Positions 22,363 to 34,364 of a stretch of DNA of 64,000 nt are shown here, piece after piece. This DNA comes from Reticulascus tulasneorum (Eukaryota > Ascomycota > Sordariomycetes > Glomerellales > Reticulascaceae). The stretch spans positions 1,736,001-1,800,000 of the forward strand of contig LSAX01000011.1 in the NCBI GenBank assembly GCA_001557505.1, written 5' to 3'. Position 1 is the first letter of the stretch. The number at the start of each line of letters is the position of its first letter. A model generated the notes under the pieces. It was given only the letters and a program-made list of their open reading frames with translations. It was not told where the DNA came from and did not search any database. A program made the translations under genes and the position numbers.

Positions 22363-22830
22363 ATGACACTAAAGATGTCCGCCACAGAAGACACAAACAC
22401 TCACAAACGCAGCGCCTCCTCAACAAGCGCCGGCCAGGCCGTCGCACCGCCGGCCAAGCGACCAAGCACATCAAACCTCGCTGGTCTGGCGAGAAGGGAC
22501 TTCCCGTATGTAATCTTCCTCGTCCTCTGGAAGGACAGCGACGAGTCAATGGTACTGGGGGCATATGCCGGACTGGCCGATGCGAATGCCGAGGTCCGGA
22601 CGCTGGCCCAGGAGAATGGCCAGCAGGTCGCGGATGCCGATACGGATCCCCTGAGATGGGAGACCGCGGATGGGGTGTCTTGCTGGGTCGAGACGCATGC
22701 TGTTAAGCCGAAGACCTTTGTGAAGACTGCCCCGGCTGCGTCTGGTGAGGGAGGAAAGGGGAAACTGTACCAGCCAGAAGAGGAGGATGACGATGATGAG
22801 ATTAACGAGGAGGAGGCTCAGTACGACTAA
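22363..22830 (+). CDS. Hypothetical protein with acidic C-terminal tail
   Basis: This is a single exon of 155 residues, or 151 if the Met at 22375 is used. The N-terminus is Ser/Thr/Ala-rich with a basic patch (APPAKRPSTSNLAGLARR). The middle has a short folded-looking segment: FPYVIFLVLWKDSDESMVLGAY, then Ala/Asp-rich helix, then WETADGVSCWVETHAV. The last 20 residues are strongly acidic (EEEDDDDEINEEEAQYD). I recognise no family. Features suggest a small nuclear or cytosolic protein, but this is only inference. An upstream in-frame Met at 22231 is less likely because that leader has AT-rich, UTR-like composition. Confidence 0.6.
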   Translation: MTLKMSATEDTNTHKRSASSTSAGQAVAPPAKRPSTSNLAGLARRDFPYVIFLVLWKDSDESMVLGAYAGLADANAEVRTLAQENGQQVADADTDPLRWETADGVSCWVETHAVKPKTFVKTAPAASGEGGKGKLYQPEEEDDDDEINEEEAQYD

Positions 22831-23108
22831 GACCTGTTTGAAATGAAAGCTTTTGGCGTTTGGGGAGATTGGATAGATCTGCTGGCGGCGGAAGGGATAA
22901 AGGAGTTACCAGATAGACCGGGAAACGGTGTGAGCTTGTCAACTGTTTATGTGCGTCTATAAGTTTTGCTCTATATCATCTTGTTTGTATCACCATGCGT
23001 TCTATACATTCTTTCCGTTTTCTTCTATCCATCTACGCTTTATGGGGTATAACCTCGCCCGGCAGGCCAGCCTCAACCAAGGTCCAATCGTTTCGTGCGC
23101 CAACAAGT

Positions 23109-24893
23109 TTACAACTTCGCCTTCGGCTCCTCCTGCTTCTGCATCGTCTCCGCCACAATGCGTCGCTGGATCTTCCCTGTTGCAGTCTTCGGCATTATCT
23201 CTGTGAAATACACCTGGGACGAAAAGTCAGCATGCAATTTCAAGACACTCTTGGGATCAATTCTTACCTTCTTTGGCACCTTGAACTTGGCCAGCTTTTC
23301 GGAAACCCACTTTTTCAAGTCCGCCTGCTGAAGCTTTTGCCCCGGCTTCAAGACGATGGCGACACCGATATCCTGGCCGTACAAGTCATCCGGAATGGCG
23401 AAGCTTACTGCCTCGGAGACGGCAGGGTGGCGAGTGAGCACGTTGTCCAGCTCGATGGGGCTGATCTTCTCTCCGCCTTTGTTGATCAACTCCTTGATAC
23501 GGCCCGTGATAATGATATATCCATCCTCATCCTTCTTGCCCTGGTCCCCAGTTCGGAAGAATCCGCCCTTTGCATAGGATGCAGCATTGGCACTCGGGTT
23601 GTTCAGATACCCCTTGGTAACGTTCTCGCCCTTGATGCAAATCTCACCCTCCTTCCCTTGCGCCAGTTCACTGCCCTCATCGTCGAGGATCTTCACCTCC
23701 ACGCCCTGTCCGAGGCCGACACTGCCCGGTTTCCGCTTTGATGGGGGCAGCGGGTTGGAAGTCATCTGATGAGCGGCTTCGGTCATTGCGTAAGCTTCTA
23801 GGACAGGTGCATTGTATGTCTCCTCGAGCTGATGGAAAACTGTGGGCGACAGAGGGGAGGAGCAAGAACGAATAAAGCGTATGGAGGGCTTCGGGCTGGG
23901 TGCCGGGTTCCGTAAGAGTATTTGGTGGATAGTTGGGACTGCCGTGTACCAGTTCGCCTTATGAGCGATGAAGTCTTCCCAGAATTCAGATGCCGAGAAC
24001 TTGGTTGGTACTATCATTGAGCCACCAGAGTAAAGAGGCGCCAACAATCCACACAGAAGGCCATGAACGTGGAAAAGGGGCATCACCAGCATGGTGCGGT
24101 CCTTTTCTGTGAGTTGATACGTCTGCTTGATGTTTTCTGCGCTGTGTTAGTGGTTTACCCCCACAATCGTGAAGCAGAGCTTCAGACTCACTCATAGTTC
24201 GAGTCAAGTTCCGGTGCGTGAGAGGGACCTGTGAATCGTGAGTACGTATCCCAATCCTAAGCTCCACTTAATGAAGCCTATCAGGAATTCAACTTACAAC
24301 TTTCGGTCTGGAAGTTGTTCCACTGGGATCTGAGTCAGTCTCAGATTCTACAACGATCTCACGGAACAAGCTCACCTGGTGTGCAAAACCAGCGCAACAT
24401 CATCAGCCTCAGCTTTCAGAACCGGCCCGTTGCCCTTCCCCTTCAGCTGCCCCAAATCCTTCACATCTAATGCCACCTCCTTCTTCTGCGCGTCCCAATA
24501 ACACTCCGCAACAGCAGCATTAAACTTCTTCGCAGCTCTCACGACCGGCGCATTACTTGCGTATGCGCCTTTGGGCACCAACACCAGAGCAGACTTGAGG
24601 TCATCGATGTAGAACTCGAACTCCTCCTGCTTATACGCCGGGTTCAGTGGCGCAGCAATACCTCTCTGCCAGGCACTTGCGAGGAACGAGACGATGAACT
24701 CGTAGGAATTGATGGTTGCGATGGAGACCGGAGAGCCGTGGGTTACGCCAATGGCTGCGAGCTTCTGCTGGAAGGACGAGACTTCCTTGAGGAGGTCTTG
24801 GTAGGTGACCGTCAAGGCCGTGGGCTTGGAGGGAATAATGATTGCTGTTGAGTTGCTGGCGCCATTGATGGCGGTTTGGAGCGTCAATGCCAT
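23109..24893 (-). CDS. pcs60: Peroxisomal AMP-binding acyl/oxalyl-CoA synthetase (Pcs60/AAE3-like)
   Basis: Five exons (24376-24893, 24298-24322, 24192-24228, 23268-24136, 23109-23213) give 517 residues. The adenylate-forming motifs are in order: the P-loop SGTTSRPKV, assembled from exons 1-2, then YAMTEAAHQM, FFRTGDQG, TGRIKELINKGGEKISP and the catalytic Lys in PKTATGKIQRR. The C-terminus is AKL, a type-1 peroxisomal targeting signal. Yeast Pcs60/Fat2 and plant AAE3 are oxalyl-CoA synthetases that degrade oxalate, and I infer that activity here. The last intron (23214-23267, 54 bp) is in frame and stop-free; its removal gives KVPKKVYFTEIMPK, the family consensus. Exon 2 is only 25 nt. Confidence 0.9.
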
Positions 24894-25600
24894 GGCTCAG
24901 AGACCGATACTGGTTGCCGTTGATTCTGAACTGAGGATTCAAGATATCAGATAAGACAGCAGTCTGCACGGCAAAAGGAAAGGATCTAGAGCAATTCGCA
25001 GTTCAAAAAAGGTGACTTGGGAAACTCTGCAATGAGAAAAAAAGAAATCCTAGTAAGATACAGAAGGAGCACAATGCTAGCAATCATATGTAACAGTTCA
25101 AGGAGGACTCATCTACAGGGGGACAGGAAAAGAGAGCGAGAGAGAAAAAAAGAGGACCAGCACATGATAACGTTTTAGATATGAGGCAAATATATCGCGT
25201 GATTGCCATTGCCCGGACGATTATTTGCTTCATAGCAGCCCTGGTCGGTCCGGCCGACAGCGGCAACTCCCTGAACTAACCGCACTGGAGGTAGGGTGGA
25301 GTGCAAATTGCAGGTGGTGCGCCGAACTTTCAGTGCTTGCTGCAATGCGGCTCGACCCACATTTTCCTGCTACCTTACCCATAGCGCCCTAGTCTAGATC
25401 CTCATCTGCAGCCTTCCGCGGTCCACCCACCCAACTTACCGTCAAAGCCAGGCTGACAGTTACAACATTCCGTGCAAACACATCTTTTCAGCTCCAGCCT
25501 CGTCAGATTTTCGGACGAGATGGTCATTTCAACACCGCCTGATAGCTGATATTGTCTTCCACAACTTTAAATCTGCGGCCCGACCCGCAATTCTCTCACA
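24894..25600. other. Divergent promoter region
   Basis: It lies between pcs60 (-) and the SPF45-like gene (+). No coding sequence is supported; purine-rich tract near 25120-25160. Confidence 0.5.
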
Positions 25601-27266
25601 ATGGCTGCGCCGCCACCCCCACCGCGAGGTGGTCTCTCACTCTATGCAAACCTCTTAGATCCAGCCGCAGGTTCCTCCGCAACAATATCAAGCGCGCCTG
25701 TCCTCTACAACCAAGCTTCAGACACCAAAGATGAAGCAGCCGCAAAGAAGCCCCTAGATCCAGGTCCATCCCCTCCTCTCCCTTGTCATCCCTACGCCTT
25801 AGCCGACAAACTAACCCCTCCTAGCCCTTCGTTTCCAACCCATCCGCAGACCACAACCAAAGTCCAAGCCAAAACCAAGCTTCCCAAAGACCATACCCGC
25901 AGCCGCGCCCTCCAAACCGGATTCCACAGCTCCTGCCGCAGCTCAGCCCGCAAAGAGCACACTCGCTGACTGGACTGCGACAGAAGATGATGAATGGCGG
26001 TACGCGGTCACGAACGAGAAACGGCAGCGCGGCGGCCGGAGGAAGAAGAAGAAGAGAACAGACCATCAGCTGGAGACTGATTGGGACGAGCTATACGACC
26101 CTTCGAAGCCAACGAATGTGGACGAGTACTTGAGGAGTGATGAGCGGATCAGGGAGATACAGGATTGGAAGGGGCTGCTGTACCGCCATAGACGGAAAAA
26201 GAGCGTGAGTGATGATAGCGATGATGACGAGGGCGACAGGCGGCCAGCGCAGAGTAAGCTCTTTTTGCAAACCTTACGATTCTTGCTAACACCGACACAC
26301 AGATCAATTCGCTCCGCCGCCGGAGTATTCCTTCGCGCCACCACCATTATCGCCTCCTGCAGCTGTACCAACCGACACCACCGGCGACGACGCCTACGCC
26401 CGCCGTCACGCACTCTCAGGCGCGGCACCTCCTCCACCAACTTCTCCTTCTCCTCCCCCACCTCCTCCTCCAGAGCCAACAGCCGCAGCCACCATCTCCC
26501 GTGCCCCCGTCCGGTACACCAAGCCCTCCTCGCCCGCTCCAGATCACATGGACGAGGACTCAGACTACGAGCCCCCGCCGGCCCTCGGCGTCGGCACTGC
26601 GGCCGACGACGAAGCAGACGAGCAGCCACGGTCCAGCCGGCCAGGCCAAAAAGGCTTCGCGCAGCGCATCATGAGCAAATACGGCTGGACCAAGGGCTCC
26701 GGCCTCGGTGTCGACGAATCGGGCATCATCAACCCGCTGCGGGTGCAAGTCGAGAAGCGGAAGAAGAAATCAGACGCCGAGGGCGGCGGCTGGGCAGACC
26801 CCGCGAACAAGGCCAAGATCCTGGGCGGCAAGCGGAAGGATGGCGATGGCGGCAAGTTCGGCATCATGAGCGAGGTGATTGTGCTGCAGAACATGCTGGA
26901 GGGCATGGAAGATCTGCAGGGCGAGATCGCGAGCGGGCTGGGCCAGGAGATTGGCGAAGAATGCGGCGAGAAGGTGCGTCTCCCTCACTTACCACCACGG
27001 TAGTCATAACTAACGGCTTGCAGTACGGTCGAGTGGAGCGGCTATACATCGACGTCGGAGAGCGCAGGGTCTTCATCAAGTTCACCAACCAAGTCTCCGC
27101 CCTTCGCGTAAGTTCCCCTCAACCCCAAAGAGAGCACACGAGGGAATCCGCACTAACGGGGAGCTTGCAGGCTGTGAACGAGCTCGAGGGACGCATCTTC
27201 AACGGTAACGCGATAGCGCCTAGGTTCTATGACACTGAGAAGTTTGAACGGGGCGAATATCGGTAG
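25601..27266 (+). CDS. SPF45/RBM17-like splicing factor (G-patch + RRM)
   Basis: Five exons, 25601-25763, 25825-26253, 26303-26973, 27024-27107 and 27171-27266, give 480 residues. The N-terminus LSLYANLLDP is the conserved SPF45 start. A disordered region contains a Trp-Asp motif (LADWTATEDDEWRY), a Lys-rich stretch and a Pro-rich stretch. The G-patch is at residues about 285-325 (IMSKYGWTKGSGLGVDESGI). The C-terminal RRM has EIGEECGEKYGRVERLYI, then RVFIKFTNQVSALRAVNEL and GRIFNGNAIAPRFYD. The RRM of this family is a UHM that binds ULM tryptophans in U2AF and SF3B1; SPF45 helps with 3' splice-site choice. G-patch proteins stimulate DEAH helicases. Exons 1 to 3 are joined by short introns of 49-61 bp. 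Confidence 0.9.
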
Positions 27267-28102
27267 TCTCTAGGCTAAGGGGTTGAGAGTGCTGGCGGGA
27301 CACCGCTCGGTCTTAAAATTGGTATAGGGACATGGAGCAGGTTCGGTGTCGAGGCATATGTATATAGCATCCATCCTGGAAGGGAACCAACAGATACCCA
27401 ACATCTCAAAGTTTTGCCTTACCGAGTTAACGAACATGTGATGGCTTAGCTCCACCCCGTCCTTTTCTGCATCAATGCTCACATTTTCAGTTGAGTTGAC
27501 CGACCTTCAACGGCCGAAGCCGGGTTCCCAGACACAGCGGATCTAGGAAACATCACTGGGGTTTTCACAGAAAAACCACCCTGGCATGAGAGTTTGGTTG
27601 ATGTTCACAAGTCTTGGTCATCTCTAACACTACCCCTCTTCTATCTTTATTGCCTAGCCTCCCCCTGCACAACAGCTTCAGCCTCAACCATATATGATCC
27701 ATAAGTATGACGTTTATCTTGCCATAAGCGCAAAAACAAACGTGGGCTCTCCGCTGCCGATCCTCCAAACCCTTCCCATTCTAAACTCTGTGTGCCAGGA
27801 CATTCAACGTGGGAAGCTGAGATGCTCGGCAGGCGTGACAGGGAGCCAGGGTGCGTATCCACCGGGAGTCGTGTATTTTTTTTTTCACGGAAAAGAAGGC
27901 AGAGTTCAACGACGGGGCGGTTCTCCATCTCAACCATCGTCCAGTATTAAGTCTAGCGGCATCCATGTACGTAGGAGTGCCTGGTAGCGGGAGCGTGTGG
28001 CGCGCGCTCAAGTTGTACAAACACAGTATTTCAGAGAAGAAAACCACAAACAAAAAAGATGTATGAGAACGCCACCAGTATCCGAGCCCATGCTTCCGGG
28101 GC
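27267..28102. other. Convergent intergenic region
   Basis: 3' UTRs of the SPF45-like gene and ecm33. A 14-T run lies near 27877. No coding sequence is supported. Confidence 0.5.
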
Positions 28103-29430
28103 TTACAACATCATCTGGGCAACACCTCCCAGAACCGCCATAACGAGGATTGCTGGCAAGTTGACCGAGATCATGCCGGCAGCTCCGTCAGGGCCATCGT
28201 CGTTGCCGCTGCCGCCACCGCCAGTGCTGTTACCACCCGAGTTGGCATTTTCTTCATTGCCCTTGCAAGTGTAATCGCCTTGGATCTCGCGGCCCTCAAG
28301 CTTGTCGAAAACGTCACAAGAAGCCTGAATATCAGTGGTACTTAGGACATTGAAGGCGCCCTTGAGATCGTTCAGCTTCGGGATAGCGACTCTGAGAGAT
28401 GGTTAGCGTTGTTTAGGGTTTCGGCTTTGCTGGGAGAACACGCGACTTACTCGGAGAAGTTTCCTAGCAGCTCGACGGCTCCTCCAATGGTCACCAACTC
28501 GGGGAAACCATCAATCTTGCCCAGAAGGGTGTTGTTCTGGATGGTGATGCTGCCACCCGTCTCGGTGAGAACGGGGAAGGAGATGTTGGTCAACAAGTCG
28601 TTGTTGGTGAACGAGATATCACCAGTCTCGGTTTTTGTCAAGTTAGGAGCAATGAAAGAGGTGAACTTGTTCTTGTCGAAGCTCAAGGAACCGTTGACAA
28701 CCTGGAGGGCAGGAGCTTCAAAGCTGGCGACATCGCCCACTCGCAGCTCTTGGACCCAGATCAGTTCCGGCAGGGAAAGCGCGAGATCGAATCCGTTGGC
28801 CGCAATGGTCAATGCGGTGGTGACATTGGCTAGATCGGAAGTGTAGCTGACCAATCGCTTGTTGTTGTTGATGTCGAAGGTATCGACGGACACAACGTTG
28901 AGGCCGTCCAGGCTGCTGAGGAAGGTATCGCTAATGATAATGCTCTTCACGGTGGTGACACCAGCGGTTCCAAATGTAAGGACGCTCAAGCGAGGCAGAG
29001 TGATCCAGGAAATGGTGTTGACAGCTGTCAGGGAGTTGAAGTTAAGGTTGGAGAGCAGCGTCAAGCCCTGCATTTGGAATGTGCCGCCAATGCTCGCAAC
29101 CGAAGAACTGGAGAGGGAGATCAAATTCGTAACGTTGGTGACGATGAGATCGCCCTTGATGGTCCGAGGTCCATTGATTGAGATCTCTCCGGAAACCTCT
29201 TCGTTGATCTTGATGGATCCCTCGACAGTCAAGCAAGGAATGTTGGTGGCATCAGCGGCGGCGGCGATTGTGATGGTGGCCTGGTCACAAAACGAGGTTT
29301 GGGCTTCATTCAAGCACAACGGTTAGCACGCGGTCTGGGTTCATGATGGGCAGAAACCAGGGCAGAACTCACCGGACACAATTCCAGCACCAATTGCCAC
29401 AAGGGCAGGGAGAAAGCTCGCGGTATGCAT
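28103..29430 (-). CDS. ecm33: GPI-anchored cell-wall organisation protein Ecm33
   Basis: Three exons (29373-29430, 28451-29303, 28103-28391) give 399 residues, the usual Ecm33 length. The signal peptide is encoded mostly by exon 1 (TASFLPALVAIGAGIVSA). The mature part is a set of leucine-rich/receptor-L-like repeats with many N-glycosylation sites (for example NVTN, NGSL, NLTK, NISF, NNTL). The C-terminal part has two cysteines (ASCDVFDKLEG, YTCKGNE), a Ser/Gly linker with SGGNSTGGGGSG, and a hydrophobic GPI-attachment tail (VNLPAILVMAVLGGVAQMML). Ecm33 supports cell-wall integrity and mannoprotein organisation at the plasma membrane and wall. The gene reads from a promoter region of nearly 4 kb. 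Confidence 0.93.
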
Positions 29431-32400
29431 TATGGTGATCTAGGAGCCGTTTGGCCAGGTCAGCGGGATGGGGGGGATTTAGAGAAAACAGCTGGGAGAG
29501 ACGAGTTGACTGAATGATAATTCAAGTGTTCTTGATGGGAATTGGGAAGAGTGGGCAAAAAAGTGGCGTGTAAAAGTCTATGAACCGTCTCGTTCCAGAA
29601 TGTTTGCGTGTTTTTGGAGCGGAGCGAGGAAGATGACTCGGGGCAAGTGGGTTGGCTGGGTAGGCACGCGGGAGCAACAGGTCTAGCAAGCTAGTGTGGT
29701 TTTGGGGCAGGTTGCCTCCTAACCAACCAGAGCAGAAATGTCTAGGAAGTTGCGTGATGGGGGGAGGAAGTGATCAATGGCTGTTTTGCAAGGCCAAAGA
29801 ACAGAGATTCGTTGGATGGTGAGAGGCAATGGGTGACGTGAAGGGAGGGGAGGAGGCAGAGTGAAGACCTGAAAGCTGAGCAAGCAGCAACAGCACGAGC
29901 ACGAGCAAAACGCGCCACATGCAGCAACTGGAGCGCAGCTTTCCCTTCAAGGACCCAATTGTCGAGTGGTCTTCCCCCTGGCTTCCGTGGCGAGCTTCAA
30001 ATAGCGCGACGTACCTGTTGCTGGTTTCTTCTCCTGCTGATTTGAAACGTTTGTTTACTCCGTTTCTGTCTTTTCTCTCCAAAACAAAGAACTCGGGCGG
30101 AAGAGGCAAACGAAGGCGGTCTCTTTATTCCGGAGTAACGAGTGAATGGAATCGAAAAATACCGGTACGGAGATGGTCGAGGAAGCGTTCACGAAACAGC
30201 AAAAAAAGGAAAGAGGAAAGAGATCGAAGGAGGAGGGAGGAGGAGTCAGATGTGGGTGTGGGCGTGGGTGTGGCTTGTTAGAAAAAGGTCAAGTCAAAGT
30301 CCAAGTCCGATCCCTTGGTTAGCTGGGTTATTAGTCCAAAGAAAGTAGGGGGGCCGGGGAGGGTAATATTATTATTATTTCCAAGGCCGAACTGGGGGAT
30401 CGATGGACGGGGGGATCAATTTACTGGCAGCAGTTCCGCATTTCACACTTGGGGGGGTGGTGATGGTGGGAGTGTCGCAAATCGTCCAGAGGAGATGAAG
30501 AGCAAATCAGGTACGGCTAAAAATGATGGACAGGCAATAGCACACGCCCCCCGTGTGGCCTACATAGGTACAGTAGCTACCTTATGTACGAGGGTAGGTA
30601 AATAATAAGTAGGTACGTACGTAGTCCGTACTGACTTAGGTATGTACCATCGATCTGTGTTTCTCTTTTCTTTTTCCCCCTAGCAGATAATACTGCAGCA
30701 AAAGAGAACCCACCCAGGGGAGTGTCATCATCATCACATTCCTACGATCCCTTCTCTCTTTGCCTTGATGAGAGCTACCTATCCACGATCGCCCGCTCTT
30801 AAGTTCCAAGTTGGAGTTGGCGTCTGGCGAGATTTGACCATGCTCCGCTACTTTCCTGCTCTAGCTACCTGCATCAGGAGCCACTTTCGTGCATACCACG
30901 TACTAGGGAGGTTAGGAGGCGTGGGAGGTAGGGGGGGGGAGAGGTGTGTATCTTCGCCTGTATCTGGATTCGCTACGGATTCGGTCGTGTGCCTGTCCAG
31001 CGTGGTGGTGGTGGCCGCGGCGACCTGAACCTCTATCCTAACTTTTAGTCGCTTCAGGCCCAACTTCGGCGGCCCAGGTACCTAGCTATCTTAGGTCTGA
31101 ACCAACTATACTACCTAATTACACTGTTACCCTGCGGAGCTCCAGTACTAAAACTTAGCCCATGGCCAGCCAGCAGGGAAAGGAGGTGGCAACCCGCAAC
31201 CCACTGAAGAATTTCAACATGCGTCCTGCCAGGCTTTTCTCCGTGCCCTACACACGTGTGAAATGAGTTATGAGCACTGATTCAATAGTTGGTATCCCGA
31301 GGATTCTACACCAAGCCTCTTCCAGCACCCAATCTGCGGCGGTCTCATGCTTTCGCGGGGGCCGTGTCGGTACAAATTTCCGGTGACGACTACGTAGTAG
31401 TAGTGAAGCACATGCTTCTTCTGCGGCCACGCCTCGTCCACAAAATGTTTCATCTTCTCACAGACCCAGGAGCCAATTGCCCTGCTGATGACGCACTTTG
31501 GCGTTTGCCTCCTGAAGCCATCAAACGGCAGGAAACCATCAGTGGGCGTGCGGGCATCCCCTCCACGAACGAAGCCCGAGCCCGCTGGATAGCTTCACTC
31601 GGTTGTTGCCAAGGGTACATCGACGTGTCGAGCCATATTTACGGAAAGATCTTGGGAGTTTGCTGGTTGGCGCAAAATGCTGGCCTCCACAACGGACTAG
31701 CAAGATCTCGGCATCGCGGATAGCCTCTCGCGATTCTACAGGCCGATGCACCAGCCATGGTGCCCGTATTCCTGCATACTGGATGCACCAAACCTGCTCC
31801 GTCCGCTGCGATACGAACCCATCTGCTCCACTGGTGGGTTGCGTCTTACGACAGTCTCGCCTCCTGTATGTCTTGTTCAACACCAATTGCACGCTTGCTT
31901 CGTCCAAGTTCCTGCTAGATGGAGCTAGGCCTCCTACCCAAATCCTGGGCTAATGCTGCCGAGAGAGACAAGATTCTCAACCTGGAACAAGGTGATATGT
32001 CTGAATTCATCCAGTTGCCATATTCCCCAACCACTCGAATCAGCGGGCCTTGGGGTCTGAAACCGACTGCCGCAAGTCAGTTATAGACGATATTATCCAG
32101 CCGAATGGAAAGAAAAAAAAATAACATCGAAAAAAGGCCGTTCATTCACTCACTCACTTCCTATGTACCATGCCATGGGTCATGAATGGGCTTTCTCATT
32201 TTCGATATCTTTCGTTTCTATCCCCACGCCCCGACCCCCCTGACGGTTCTCGCTCCCATCCCTTGTTTCCTCATCTTGCAGACCTGCAAGGGGACCCAGA
32301 GCTTCATTTTAGATCAAGTACCAATGTAACTCCCATCCACTACGTTCTGGGCCTCGATCAATTAAAACCCTGAAAATGGAAGCCACCATCCCTTGTATAT

Positions 32401-33287
32401 TAATATCGGTATCTCCCACCAGAGCACTACTACAATGCAAAAGCTCCGCGCCATGGAGCATGAGCAGCAACGAACTTCTCATCTGCGTAAGAAGGACATC
32501 GACTTAAGGCAACGGGTTATCACACAATGCTGCCTCCCGCAAGCAATACCGGCTTTTGCCAACTTCTACCTTGGCACTTACCTGGACAAATGAACTCATC
32601 CTGCGACAGAACTTCAAACATGGACCCCCCCTTTGGCGAGACGCATTTATCCCGAATCTGAAAGTGTTTTGCGGATCGCCCGCTTGAGAATCTTCGATTC
32701 CTGCCGTCAACTGCCATCCCACTTGTACCGGATTCCCGTACCGCCGTGAACGCGTGTTTCCGCGATCCAAGTGGCGCGGGATCTTCTCCAGCAACCAATT
32801 TTTTTTTTCGCGTGGTTTTTCATCAACTTGCTCAATCGCAGTCATGGGAAACACCATCGGAAGGTTTGGTCCTCTATCACTATCTGTGGTGGCATTGAGA
32901 TGAGCCTAATCTTGCATATCTCTGGACCGGAAATCATTTCGCATGATGCCTTGCAAACTGATTCATTGTGGGGTTATGCATATGTCCATATCGGAACACA
33001 CGAAGCATTGAATATGACGACACGTGCTAGACTTTGATATCAGCCACCTAAGATCCATGTTAAAGGCATTCTGGATAACTCCTCCCAAGTCGCAATCTCA
33101 AGCTCCGACTGGTCTCTTATATCATGCTTCAATCCAACTCTTGGTGAATTGGTATATTTGAAACTCTCATTTACCATACTATGACTGCTCACGATGCTAT
33201 CTTAAGCCTTATGATTGAAATTGGTATTGCGATTGTCTACAAGTTTGTGTTACAAGGCATCGAAGGCCCAGCCATTCCAGATGCTGC
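29431..33287. other. Long (about 3.9 kb) intergenic region upstream of ecm33
   Basis: No frame here shows family motifs or coherent exon-intron structure. It holds purine-rich DNA (30160-30260), a GGGGGG-rich area (30340-30470) and a cluster of AGGTAGGTAC/GTACGTAC-type motifs at 30565-30650 and 31075-31090. The nearest gene to the left is transcribed out of this region. Long 5' leader, distal regulatory DNA or a non-coding RNA are all possible; none can be shown. Confidence 0.45.
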
Positions 33288-34364
33288 CTATTCCAATGTG
33301 CTGATGTCAGTCTCCTCAACTCGCCACATATACCACATGAACACGCTGCGGTATGGCGCAAACCTGTCCGAAATCTCCTGCATCTCCTTCTCAGACATGT
33401 ACTTCCATTTGCCACCTTTCGCTTTCAGCTTGGCAATGTCGCGTCCCATGAAGGCAGCCATTCCCCGCTGGACGCCAAGGTCTCCGAGAGAAAAGACGTC
33501 CATCCTTTTCAACCCGAAACAGGCAAACATCTCGACTGACCACCGACCGAGCCCCCTCACGGCAATTAGCTTCTCGAGAACCTCCTCGTACGGCGCGTCT
33601 GCCAGCATTTGTGCGCTGAGGTCCCCGCTTACGAACTTCTCGGCCAACCCCTGGATATACTCCGCCTTACGCTGAGAAAGACCAGCGCTTCGCAGGCGTT
33701 CCATAGAGCAGGGGACGACCTGTGATGGGTGCGGGAAGTCCCCTGACTGTTCCTCCTCCGCAAAGAGTGCCACAAACTTGCCCTTGATCGATTTTGCTGC
33801 GGCGCCGGATACTTGTTGGGAGATTATACCACTGCAGAGGCTCTCAAACGGGTCGATGCTCTCGGCCAGACCCTCAGCCGAGAAGACTCGGCAGTGATGC
33901 TTCTCGATGAGTGGTTTCATGCGAGCATCGACTTTGATGAGATACTGACAAGCGTCCTCCAGGATGTTGGCTGTAGTCTTGAAGCCCGACATCTTCGACG
34001 GAGAAATAGAGTCGACGGGCTTGGAGACTACTAGCCGAGATGTCTCGGGGGATAGTAGGGGCGCATTTGTAGCGTTCGGATTTGCCAGCCGGTTGACTGC
34101 CGCGCTTCTCGGCTTCTTGGCCTTGCTATTAGCAGCCTGGGAGATCAGCCCAACTGCACTTGGAGTGGGAGTGACCGGCGGCGGAGCTGTAATGGTAGTT
34201 GTCCTTCTCTTCGTAGGGGTCTTTGGAGCCGCAGGTGCCTCCTCCGTCTCTGCCTTTCTCTTCCTGCCTTTGGTCGGCACAGCCGGAGGTGGGGCCATTA
34301 CAGGTGCGTCTGTGGTCTTGGATTCCACCTGGGTGCTCAATCTCGCGGATCGTCGACTTGCCAT
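33288..34364 (-). CDS. mag1: DNA-3-methyladenine glycosylase (AlkA/Mag1, HhH-GPD)
   Basis: This is a single exon. From the Met at 34364 it encodes 358 residues. The first about 125 are basic, Pro/Ala/Thr-rich and disordered, with KGRKRKAE and PTKRRTTT clusters typical of nuclear localisation. The catalytic domain follows: CSGIISQQVSGAAAKSIKGKF, AGLSQRKAEYIQGLAEKF, then the helix-hairpin-helix VRGLGRWSVEMFACFGL and FSLGDLGVQRG, whose Asp is the catalytic residue. The end YRSVFMWYMWR matches the family C-terminus. The enzyme removes alkylated purines in base-excision repair. The frame stays open 69 codons further upstream to a Met at 34571, with an Arg/Ser-rich leader; an alternative longer form is possible. 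Confidence 0.9.
   Translation of the reverse strand: MASRRSARLSTQVESKTTDAPVMAPPPAVPTKGRKRKAETEEAPAAPKTPTKRRTTTITAPPPVTPTPSAVGLISQAANSKAKKPRSAAVNRLANPNATNAPLLSPETSRLVVSKPVDSISPSKMSGFKTTANILEDACQYLIKVDARMKPLIEKHHCRVFSAEGLAESIDPFESLCSGIISQQVSGAAAKSIKGKFVALFAEEEQSGDFPHPSQVVPCSMERLRSAGLSQRKAEYIQGLAEKFVSGDLSAQMLADAPYEEVLEKLIAVRGLGRWSVEMFACFGLKRMDVFSLGDLGVQRGMAAFMGRDIAKLKAKGGKWKYMSEKEMQEISDRFAPYRSVFMWYMWRVEETDISTLE

Noticed and set aside
26066..26629. Antisense frame of 187 codons within the SPF45-like gene
   Set aside because: It is the reverse complement of the Pro/Ala-rich exon of a well-supported gene.
31289..31953. Two overlapping plus-strand frames in the long gap near ecm33
   Set aside because: No start context, no conserved motifs, and no coherent intron structure linking them.
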